Source of the DNA: Bacillota bacterium
GTDB taxonomy: Bacteria > Bacillota > Clostridia > DSM-8532
Reading direction: 5' to 3'
DNA: 8,027 bases
NCBI GenBank assembly: GCA_023446675.1
Contig: JAEXPO010000181.1
Span: forward strand, 1-8,027
Shown here: positions 1 to 6,222 of the stretch, piece by piece
Numbering within the stretch: the first letter of the stretch is position 1
How the letters are laid out: each line of letters begins with the position of its first letter
Position numbers and translations under genes: made by a program
Notes under the pieces: model-generated
What the model was told of the DNA's origin: nothing
The model's input: the letters and a program-made list of their open reading frames with translations, nothing else
Database searches by the model: none

Positions 1-1
1 G

Positions 2-49
2 GCTGAAAAGGTCATTGTGCTACTAATTGAGCGCCGGCGTAAGGTTTAA
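2..49 (+). CDS. Possible 3' end of an upstream gene (partial)
   Basis: From the window edge one frame is open for 15 codons and ends at TAA 47-49; it reads AEKVIVLLIERRRKV. A hydrophobic run followed by a basic tail would suit the last membrane segment of an integral membrane protein. The other two + frames stop earlier, at 4-6 and 24-26. The fragment is too short to prove coding or to assign a family. If real, it leaves 55 bases before the next gene, with no visible promoter or terminator between, so that gene may belong to the same transcript. Confidence 0.3.
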   Translation, partial: AEKVIVLLIERRRKV

Positions 50-84
50 GCCTGCGTTTTACAAAGAATAAAAGCTGCGAAATG

Positions 85-91
85 AAAGGAG
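85..91 (+). promoter_or_regulatory. Ribosome binding site for the DUF5696-type gene
   Basis: AAAGGAG is the only strong Shine-Dalgarno match upstream of the first gene. It lies 13 bases before TTG 105, 25 before ATG 117 and 43 before ATG 135. This favours the TTG as start, although 13 bases is longer than the usual 5-10, so the start remains uncertain. Confidence 0.55.
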
Positions 92-104
92 TTGAACAGG
101 CGTC

Positions 105-2390
105 TTGCCGGGACTTATGATTAAAAAGTTTATCATGAAAAGACTGGGCGCTTTTATTTTCTATACATTGGTCGGGGTATTCATCCTCTACGGCATGTTC
201 AGTATTCAAGAGGCAAAAAGAAATGCCATTGCCGCACAAACCTATTCCTATGAAGCGCCCGAGGCCAATGTTGATAAATCGGCTGCTCCAAGCTATAAGA
301 AAATAACCGGGTCGGAGAATCTGGAGCTGTATTTTGACGAGGGAAGGGGAACGGTCCAGGTAAAGAACACGGATACGGGCTATATCTGGAAGAGTATCGT
401 GGAGGAAGAGGACTATTCCATGGACAAACTGAACCGCCAGTGGAAGGCCTATCTCCAATCGGTATTTACCATTAAATACAACGACATATCCAAGAGAAAC
501 GCGCCTCCCGCTACAGCTTATGCCGGATCGGACTGTGATTTTATGGAGTTTGATTATGTGGACAATGGCGTGGAGGTAAAATACGGCTTTACGGGAATCG
601 GGCTATTTGTAAAGCTTCAGTACCTTCTGGAGGACGGAAGATTCGTGGTCCGGGTGCCCTATGAGGGGTATGAGGAGCGGATGCAGTATTTAATTACCAC
701 ACTTGAAATCATGCCCTTTTTCGGTGCTGCCGGAAACGAGGTGGACGGCTACATGCTTTATCCGGACGGAAGCGGCGCAATCACACAGTATGCCAATGTA
801 AAAAACCGCTCTTCAAAGGTGAAGCAGGGCCTGCTGAGAACGTATTCCAATAAAAATGTTTCCATCCAGGAATACATGGATTCGGATTATTACGAAAGAT
901 ATGTTGCAAGCCTGCCGGTGTTTGGCATTAAAAACGGTAACGACGCCGTACTTGCAGCCGTAACGGAGGGAATTGAGGAAACAGGGGTTATGACCTATCC
1001 CTCCGGTATTGTAGTGGATTTAAACCGGATCAATTTTGAAGTTTATGTCAGAAACGTGTTTGATGTGTCTATGTTCAATGTATCCACCGGAGTGAACACC
1101 ACTTCAAAGGGTGCGGAAATACAGCGGGTGGACGAGGAATTTATTAAAAGGGACAGAGAAATAACCTACTTCTTTCTTTCCGGGGAGGATGCCAATTACA
1201 GCAAAATGGCGGGCACCTACAGGGATTACTTAACCGAGGAAAAGCTTTTAACAGGAGTCATTGAGGAAGGCAGCGCCATGCCTCTGGCTCTGGAATTTTT
1301 AATGGGAGCTACCGAATCGGGAATGCTCTACGACAAGTACATTGCTATGACGGGCTTCGACAGGCTGGTTGAAATTTTTGAGAGGCTTAAGTCCCAGGGC
1401 GTTACCGATTTGAAGGTTCTGCTTGCTTCCTGGCAAAAGGACGGCGTGAATTACCCGGATTACTGGCCTGTGGCACCTCAAATCGGGGGAGCGGGCGGAC
1501 TTAAGGCTGTGGATGGGTATGTGGCTGAAAATGAAGGAATGGATATCTTTCTGGAAAACAATTTTACCTTTGCCATAAAGGAAACCGGAGGCTTTTCCGC
1601 TACCGAAGACATTGTGTACAGCGGAGTCAATGTGCCGGTAACGGCAGGCTACACGCGAACCTGGTTCCTCTTGAACCCCCAGGTAGCCTATAACCGGGCC
1701 ATGGATTTTATAAACCGGCTTAAGGGATATACCCACATTGGTGTGGGCTATGAGTATCTGGGGAGAATTGTCTATCCCGATTACAATCAATCCAGCCCCT
1801 TTACAAGAAGTGAAACGGTTGAAATGTGGCAGAAGCTTCTGGGGGACACCCGGACTCAAGGCAGAAAAACGGCTGTGGAGGGGTTTAATCAATATACCTA
1901 CAAGCATGCCGATTATTTGTACTCCGTTCCCCTTAAGGGATTTGGGCTGGCCATTGAGGATGCCTCGGTCCCCTTTGTTCAAATGGTGCTGTCGGGGAAA
2001 ATCCCCTTTTCCAGCATGGCGGGAAATCTGTCCTATGATCTGGATATTCAAAAGCTCCAGTGGATTGAATACGGCGCCCTGCCCTTTTTTAAGCTGACCT
2101 ATGAGGATTCAGTGCTTTTAAAGGAAACCGACTACAACAGCCTGTTCACCTCAACCTATGATAAATGGGAGGAACGGGTTTTGGCGGTGTACAGGGAGTT
2201 TCGGGAGAATTTTGCCTCTGTTTACGGCAAGCAAATGACCCTCCACGAAACTCTGAGCGACGGTGTTGTCAGGGTGGGCTATGAAAACGGCGTGCTCATT
2301 TATCTGAACTACAACGAAGGGCAAAAGCTCGTAAACGGCCTGGAGCTTCCGGCAAAAGGCTATTTAATAACCGCAGGGGAGGAAAACTAA
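105..2390 (+). CDS. Membrane-anchored DUF5696-type protein, glycosidase-like
   Basis: This 761-residue protein resembles DUF5696-family proteins, which lie next to carbohydrate ABC transporters in Bacillota; no activity is established for the family as far as I know. A basic N terminus (KKFIMKR) and one hydrophobic segment (about residues 14-33) predict an inner-membrane anchor with the remainder outside; no lipobox is seen. Residues 65-390 are beta-rich and include the family-like YPDGSGA (219-225). Residues 391-690 look like alternating strands and helices of a TIM barrel (ALEFLMGA, LKVLLASWQKDG, MDIFLENN, HIGVGYEYLG). Residues 719-757 (GVVRVGYENGVLIYLNYN to LPAKGYLI) resemble the closing beta domain of glycosidases. 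Candidate acidic residues are E484 and E550, which is speculative. The start is TTG 105 or ATG 117; ATG 135 would still keep the anchor. The stop codon abuts the next start codon, indicating an operon. I infer a role in glycan cleavage or presentation for the transporter. Confidence 0.85.
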   Translation: MPGLMIKKFIMKRLGAFIFYTLVGVFILYGMFSIQEAKRNAIAAQTYSYEAPEANVDKSAAPSYKKITGSENLELYFDEGRGTVQVKNTDTGYIWKSIVEEEDYSMDKLNRQWKAYLQSVFTIKYNDISKRNAPPATAYAGSDCDFMEFDYVDNGVEVKYGFTGIGLFVKLQYLLEDGRFVVRVPYEGYEERMQYLITTLEIMPFFGAAGNEVDGYMLYPDGSGAITQYANVKNRSSKVKQGLLRTYSNKNVSIQEYMDSDYYERYVASLPVFGIKNGNDAVLAAVTEGIEETGVMTYPSGIVVDLNRINFEVYVRNVFDVSMFNVSTGVNTTSKGAEIQRVDEEFIKRDREITYFFLSGEDANYSKMAGTYRDYLTEEKLLTGVIEEGSAMPLALEFLMGATESGMLYDKYIAMTGFDRLVEIFERLKSQGVTDLKVLLASWQKDGVNYPDYWPVAPQIGGAGGLKAVDGYVAENEGMDIFLENNFTFAIKETGGFSATEDIVYSGVNVPVTAGYTRTWFLLNPQVAYNRAMDFINRLKGYTHIGVGYEYLGRIVYPDYNQSSPFTRSETVEMWQKLLGDTRTQGRKTAVEGFNQYTYKHADYLYSVPLKGFGLAIEDASVPFVQMVLSGKIPFSSMAGNLSYDLDIQKLQWIEYGALPFFKLTYEDSVLLKETDYNSLFTSTYDKWEERVLAVYREFRENFASVYGKQMTLHETLSDGVVRVGYENGVLIYLNYNEGQKLVNGLELPAKGYLITAGEEN
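2375..2382 (+). promoter_or_regulatory. Ribosome binding site for the first permease
   Basis: AGGGGAGG lies inside the last codons of the DUF5696-type gene, 8 bases before ATG 2391. Because that gene's TAA (2388-2390) directly touches the ATG, translational coupling is likely. This site supports ATG 2391 rather than the in-frame ATG at 2406. Confidence 0.85.
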
Positions 2391-3371
2391 ATGATTTCTG
2401 GTGAAATGCCCGCCATTCAGAGAAAAAAAAGGTTTCGTATTTCAGTTTCAACAAGGGAGCAGCTTAAGGGGCTGGTCTTCGTATCCCCATTCATTGCGGG
2501 GCTGTGCCTCTTCTTTATCTATCCCATATTTCTGTCCGTCAGGCTCAGCTTCGGAAGGGTTGAAAACATCGTCGGCTTTAAAATTGCCTGGGCAGGGATA
2601 GAAAACTACGCCAGAGCCTTTCTTCTCGATCCTGAGTTTATGCCCATGTTTCTGGAGGTTGTAAAGGACACCCTCATCCAATTTCCTTTAACCATTGTCC
2701 TTTCCCTGATTATTGCCATCATCATTAATAAGAATATAAAGGGAAGGGGCCTTTTCCGCATTGCCTTTTTTATTCCCTTTCTTCTGGGTACCGGGGAGGT
2801 TATGCGCCAGCTGATAAACCAGGGTGTGGATCAGCAGGTTCTATCCATACAGGACGGCACCATCATTCCCTACAGCATACTGAATTATTTCGGCTACACC
2901 ATTGTCAACGCGGTTCAAAATGTCTTTGGAATCATTGTATCCGTGCTCTGGGGCTCAGGCGTGCAAATTCTGCTCTTTTTATCGGGCCTCCAAAGTATTT
3001 CACCGGCACTTTACGAAGCCTCGAAAATTGATGGCGCCACGGAATGGGAGATTTTCTGGAAGGTGACCATACCCATGATTTCGCCCATGATCCTGTTGAA
3101 TCTCATCTTTACCATAGTGGATTCCTTTACCAATATTCGCAATCCCATGATTGAATACATTAACAGCTACGGCTTCAAGCAGGCCCAGTTCGATTACGGA
3201 GCCGCTCTGGGCTGGATATACTTTGCCTTTATAGGCATTGTCGTCGCAATGGTTTTCGGCATTATGAAGGGCTATATGCACACCAATGAAATTGAGGAGG
3301 TAAAAAAGCATGGAAAACAGGGCAAATTCCCCAAAGTTATTACCATTGACCGCAAGCCGAAGGTCAGATAG
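2391..3371 (+). CDS. Sugar ABC transporter permease, MalF/LplB type (CUT1)
   Basis: This is one of two membrane subunits of a carbohydrate importer, 326 residues and six apparent transmembrane segments (about residues 28-50, 95-112, 121-137, 172-200, 228-246, 272-292). The cytoplasmic EAA loop that docks the ATPase is clear: E209, A210, D214, G215, A216 and P228, within ALYEASKIDGATEWEIFW. Its basic N terminus before the first segment and its length suit the LplB/UgpA branch of binding-protein-dependent permeases. It starts immediately after the DUF5696-type stop codon, and its last 20 codons overlap the next permease gene. The tail after the last segment is long and basic (about residues 294-326) and is partly encoded in the overlap. 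The substrate cannot be read from the sequence; an oligosaccharide is inferred from the neighbours. Confidence 0.95.
   Translation: MISGEMPAIQRKKRFRISVSTREQLKGLVFVSPFIAGLCLFFIYPIFLSVRLSFGRVENIVGFKIAWAGIENYARAFLLDPEFMPMFLEVVKDTLIQFPLTIVLSLIIAIIINKNIKGRGLFRIAFFIPFLLGTGEVMRQLINQGVDQQVLSIQDGTIIPYSILNYFGYTIVNAVQNVFGIIVSVLWGSGVQILLFLSGLQSISPALYEASKIDGATEWEIFWKVTIPMISPMILLNLIFTIVDSFTNIRNPMIEYINSYGFKQAQFDYGAALGWIYFAFIGIVVAMVFGIMKGYMHTNEIEEVKKHGKQGKFPKVITIDRKPKVR
3294..3301 (+). promoter_or_regulatory. Ribosome binding site for the second permease, inside the first
   Basis: GAGGAGGT is a near-ideal Shine-Dalgarno sequence 8 bases before ATG 3310, embedded in the coding sequence of the first permease. 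It fixes the start of the second permease and so confirms the 62-bp gene overlap. Confidence 0.85.
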
Positions 3372-4359
3372 GAGTGGAAATCCATTTTTTAACCGTCATC
3401 CCGGGCTTAAGCCTTTTCTTTTAAAGAGCCTCAGGTATTTTACGTCCCTTTCCAGGCTTTATGGCCTGTTCTCAAGGCTGCTCCTTTATATCCTGCTTGT
3501 GGGGCTGGCGTTTGTGTTTGTATACCCCTTCCTGTTCATGCTTGTAACCTCTCTTAAATCCAATGGGGATTTGAGTAATTTTGCCGTACAGTGGGTTCCC
3601 ACAGAGTTGAAATTTGAGAATTACTCCATTGCATGGGATCTATTGGATTTTTCAAAATATTTTACTAACTCGGCGGCCGTTACGCTCCTGGCCTCGCTGG
3701 GGCATATTCTTGTTTGCTCCTTCATAGGCTACGGCTTTGCCCGGTTCCGGTTTCCCTTTAAGAAGCTTCTGTTCGGGTTTGTCATACTGGCCTTCATAGT
3801 TCCTGTACAGACCATCATTATCCCTTTATATCTGACTTACACCAATTTCGGATGGATTAATTCCTATTTGCCCCTCATCGTACCGACCTTTTTCGGCTTC
3901 GGCTTTAAGGGTACCCTCTATATCTTCTTATTCAGGCAGTTCTATCTTACCCTGCCCAGGGATCTTGAGAATGCGGCCCTCATTGACGGCTGCGGTTTTT
4001 TAAAGACCTATTGGAAAATTGTCTTTCCCCTGGCGCAGTCCACTCTGGTGGTTGCCCTTGTATTGTCCGTGGTGTGGCACTGGAATGATTTTTATGAGCC
4101 CGGTATTTACATATCCAAGGCGGCGCTGGGCTTTCTGCCGCCCCGCATTAACCAGATTATCGCTGTTGTCAATGCTCCCCCGGAATCTCTGTTTGAGCTT
4201 TTGGCAAATCTGGGCCTGTCCGATGGAGAGGATACTCTCAATAATGCGGTGATTATGGCCGGGACCATGCTAATCAGCGCGCCGGTGATTATCTTTTTCG
4301 CCTTTGCCCAGAGAAAGTTCATGCAGGGGATTGAGAGAACAGGAATTACCGGAGAGTGA
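3310..4359 (+). CDS. Carbohydrate ABC transporter permease, MalG/LplC type (CUT1)
   Basis: This is the partner membrane subunit, 349 residues, with about six transmembrane segments (residues 55-79, 118-141, 153-178, 184-208, 241-258, 314-334). The EAA loop reads LENAALIDGCGFLKTYW, with E220, A222, A223, D226, G227 and P240; C228 replaces the more usual alanine, a variant I regard as tolerated in this subfamily. The N-terminal part before the first segment is long (about 54 residues) and basic, compared with roughly 10-30 in many family members, and its first 20 codons lie within the preceding gene. ATG 3310 is supported by the strong site at 3294-3301, and no in-frame ATG, GTG or TTG stands just after 3371 as an alternative. 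With the first permease it should form the channel. No ATPase gene is nearby, as is normal for CUT1 systems that share one ATPase. Confidence 0.95.
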   Translation: MENRANSPKLLPLTASRRSDRSGNPFFNRHPGLKPFLLKSLRYFTSLSRLYGLFSRLLLYILLVGLAFVFVYPFLFMLVTSLKSNGDLSNFAVQWVPTELKFENYSIAWDLLDFSKYFTNSAAVTLLASLGHILVCSFIGYGFARFRFPFKKLLFGFVILAFIVPVQTIIIPLYLTYTNFGWINSYLPLIVPTFFGFGFKGTLYIFLFRQFYLTLPRDLENAALIDGCGFLKTYWKIVFPLAQSTLVVALVLSVVWHWNDFYEPGIYISKAALGFLPPRINQIIAVVNAPPESLFELLANLGLSDGEDTLNNAVIMAGTMLISAPVIIFFAFAQRKFMQGIERTGITGE

Positions 4360-4411
4360 AAAATCGCATGAGTTAGCCAAATTCCACAGCAAGCTGAAAG
4401 TAAATCACTTC

Positions 4412-4441
4412 TTGACAATTAATAGCGATGTAAAGTAAAAC
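4412..4441 (+). promoter_or_regulatory. Putative sigma-A promoter for the solute-binding protein gene
   Basis: A perfect TTGACA (-35, 4412-4417) is followed after 18 bases by TAAAAC (4436-4441), a four-of-six match to TATAAT. TAAAGT at 4431-4436 would leave only 13 bases and is less likely. Transcription would begin near 4448, giving a leader of about 30 bases. It would give the binding protein its own transcription in addition to read-through from the permeases, in keeping with the excess of binding protein over permease usual in such systems. The -10 element lies inside an inverted repeat. Confidence 0.6.
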
Positions 4442-4448
4442 TTTACAT
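4428..4448 (+). promoter_or_regulatory. Perfect 21-bp palindrome, likely repressor operator
   Basis: The arms ATGTAAAGT (4428-4436) and ACTTTACAT (4440-4448) are exact reverse complements separated by AAA. The site covers the -10 element and the predicted start of transcription, the classic place for a repressor. It is AT-rich and lacks a following T-run, so it is a poor terminator candidate. The binding regulator is unknown and no regulator gene is present in the window. The half-sites resemble the GlnR/TnrA TGTNA element, but the spacing is two bases too long for that consensus. Confidence 0.65.
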
Positions 4449-4461
4449 AAAAATTTCTCAT

Positions 4462-4467
4462 GGGAGG
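4462..4467 (+). promoter_or_regulatory. Ribosome binding site for the solute-binding protein
   Basis: GGGAGG ends 9 bases before ATG 4477 and 12 before the adjacent ATG 4480, which favours the first of the two tandem ATG codons. Confidence 0.8.
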
Positions 4468-4476
4468 AACAAGAAT

Positions 4477-6075
4477 ATGATGAGAAAAAACAAACTGTTT
4501 ACTCTGGTCATGACATTTCTGATTACTGCAGTGCTATTTTCCGGATGCGGAAATAGCGAAGGACAGACTGTGAATTCAAGCACACCCACCCCCACGGCAA
4601 GCAGCAGCGGAACAAGTGAGCCGACACCGGAGGAGGTGCTGCCGCCTCTTAAGCTCAGCATTATGCTTCCCTACGGCACCAACGAGTACGACAATGAGAA
4701 GCTGACACAACGTTTTTACGGAGATATTGAGTCCTATACCAACACGGAAATCGAGTGGATCTTTTATGCGGTGGACATGTACTATGAGAAGCTGGCTCTG
4801 GTGCTTGCCTCGGGGGATATCCCAGCCATCTTTGTAACCGGAAAATCGGCGGAATTTCTAAATGCGGTATCCAATGATGCTTTCTGGGATGTTTCGGATT
4901 ATGTGTACAATTATCAAAACCTTTCCGAGATACCCGAAGCCGTATTTCTTAACGCATCCATTAATGGAAGACTTTATGGTGTACCCCGTTCCAGAGATTT
5001 GGGAAGAAACGGCTTCGGCTATCGCCTGGACTGGCTTAACAACCTGGGCCTTAAGGAACCGGAAACCCTTGACGAGCTTTATGATATGCTGGTTGCCTTT
5101 ACCTATGATGATCCTGACGGAAACGGCAAGAACGATACCTATGGCTTGGGCATCTGCCAGTATACGGGAACCTGGGATATTATGCAGGTATGGTTCGGCG
5201 CTCCAAATAAATGGGGGGTGGATGCCAACGGCGATTTGACTCCCGCTCACATGACAGAGGAATATGACAATGCTCTGGCCTGGTTCAGAAAAATCTACTC
5301 TGAAGGCCTGGTTAACCCGGACTTTGCCATCGTCCCAAGCGGCGACTGGGATACCCTGCTTCTGAGAAACAGCCTTTGCGGGGCCACCGCCGATGTCGTG
5401 GACCGTTTCAGAAGAAATCAGGAGTACTTTGAAAATGAAGGGATTCCTGCACAGACCCGCATAATTGGCAGCATTGATGCGGGCTTTGGCAAGCGTGCCT
5501 TTCCCACCGCAGGCTATGCGGATCTTTTGGCTATATCCAAGCAGAAAATAAAGACAGAGGAGGATTTGGACAGGGCTCTCCGGTTCATCGACGATATGAG
5601 CGATGCCGAGATGCTGAAGCTTGTGGAATTCGGATATGAAAATGAGAGCTATTATCTGGACGAAAACGGTTACGGCGTATTATATACGGAAGAAGAAAAG
5701 ACGGCCAAGGGCTTCCCTGTTTATAATTTCAGAAATGGTATGAACCAGCTTCTTTCCTATTTCATCAGCCCAGAGGAGAATGAAAAGCGCCTGACCACAG
5801 CCCCGCCCACTTCTGAAATCCGTCTTGAGGAGGCCGCGGTGAAGCTGGATAATATCCAGTACGTGGTACCCAACTACGGAGCGCCCTATACCTCCGCAAC
5901 CTATACGGAAAGAGCCTCTGCTCTGGACGCCATCATTGAAGACGCCAGGATTGCCTATATCATGGGTGAAATTGACGATGTGGCCCTTAAGGAAGCCAAG
6001 GATCAATGGTTCAGAAGCGGCGGAGAAACGGTTATAAAGGAAATTAACGACCTCTATCATGCTGCGGGAAATTAA
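4477..6075 (+). CDS. Extracellular solute-binding lipoprotein of a sugar ABC importer (LplA/YtcQ-like)
   Basis: This 532-residue protein has a lipoprotein signal: basic MMRKNK, a hydrophobic core (residues 7-21) and lipobox LFSGC with C24 as the lipidated residue. A Ser/Thr/Pro-rich linker (about 32-57) leads to the binding domain, which begins at LKLSIMLPYG. Its length matches the large binding-protein class that includes LplA, YtcQ and the alginate binder AlgQ. The loop D212-x-D214-x-N216-x-x-x-D220 (in DPDGNGKND) is the EF-hand-like calcium site known in that class. RNGFGYRLDWLNNLG (177-191) and the C-terminal WFRSGGETVIKEIN (511-524) are also typical of it. It should capture sugar outside the cell and deliver it to the two permeases encoded upstream. 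It has its own promoter with an overlapping palindrome, and a hairpin follows the gene. The ligand is unknown; an oligosaccharide is inferred from family and context. Confidence 0.95.
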   Translation: MMRKNKLFTLVMTFLITAVLFSGCGNSEGQTVNSSTPTPTASSSGTSEPTPEEVLPPLKLSIMLPYGTNEYDNEKLTQRFYGDIESYTNTEIEWIFYAVDMYYEKLALVLASGDIPAIFVTGKSAEFLNAVSNDAFWDVSDYVYNYQNLSEIPEAVFLNASINGRLYGVPRSRDLGRNGFGYRLDWLNNLGLKEPETLDELYDMLVAFTYDDPDGNGKNDTYGLGICQYTGTWDIMQVWFGAPNKWGVDANGDLTPAHMTEEYDNALAWFRKIYSEGLVNPDFAIVPSGDWDTLLLRNSLCGATADVVDRFRRNQEYFENEGIPAQTRIIGSIDAGFGKRAFPTAGYADLLAISKQKIKTEEDLDRALRFIDDMSDAEMLKLVEFGYENESYYLDENGYGVLYTEEEKTAKGFPVYNFRNGMNQLLSYFISPEENEKRLTTAPPTSEIRLEEAAVKLDNIQYVVPNYGAPYTSATYTERASALDAIIEDARIAYIMGEIDDVALKEAKDQWFRSGGETVIKEINDLYHAAGN

Positions 6076-6096
6076 ATCATAAACCTCTAAAAGGTG

Positions 6097-6120
6097 GGAC
6101 GGGCTTTTTGGGGCCCGTCC
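6097..6120 (+). terminator. GC-rich hairpin, probable weak intrinsic terminator
   Basis: GGACGGGC (6097-6104) pairs perfectly with GCCCGTCC (6113-6120) around an 8-base loop, and G-T pairs can extend it outward. It lies 21 bases after the binding-protein stop. The bases after the stem (TGTTCCCGTTTCTT) are only partly T-rich, so termination may be incomplete and some transcription may continue into the next gene. The remainder of 6076-6222 shows only a TTGACG -35-like hexamer at 6133-6138 without a convincing -10 partner. Confidence 0.6.
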
Positions 6121-6207
6121 TGTTCCCGTTTCTTGACGCTTTGATTCGGAGTGCAAATCGGGAGCCCTCACGCGTTTTATTAAAGCCCGGAGGCAAATGG
6201 GAGACGG

Positions 6208-6214
6208 AAAGGGG
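6208..6214 (+). promoter_or_regulatory. Ribosome binding site for the 596-residue protein
   Basis: AAAGGGG ends 8 bases before ATG 6223 and supports that start. It is less perfect than the sites of the transporter genes. Confidence 0.65.
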
Positions 6215-6222
6215 ATCACAGG

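Noticed and set aside
82..120. Real small gene ahead of the DUF5696-type gene
   Set aside because: Twelve codons, no ribosome binding site of its own, and it contains the site that serves the next gene; kept only as a possible leader.
1299..2051. 250-codon open frame on the - strand inside the first gene
   Set aside because: It lies wholly within a strongly supported + strand gene, has no ribosome binding site or family-like motifs, and its composition fits an antisense shadow.
3374..3376. GTG after the first permease as a non-overlapping start for the second
   Set aside because: It is preceded by a GGA-like sequence but is out of frame with the second permease.
4395..4408. CcpA catabolite-repression (cre) site
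   Set aside because: TGAAAGTAAATCAC lacks the central CG and mismatches several other consensus positions.
4429..4447. GlnR/TnrA nitrogen-regulation box
   Set aside because: The ends read TGTAA and TTACA, but nine bases separate them instead of the seven in TGTNA-N7-TNACA.
4428..4448. Intrinsic terminator between the permease and binding-protein genes
   Set aside because: The palindrome is AT-rich, has a 3-base loop and no T-run after it; it sits on a promoter, so an operator is more likely.
5680..6219. 179-codon - strand frame running past the end of the binding-protein gene
   Set aside because: Most of it is antisense to the binding protein, it crosses the hairpin region, and the translation shows no recognisable domain.
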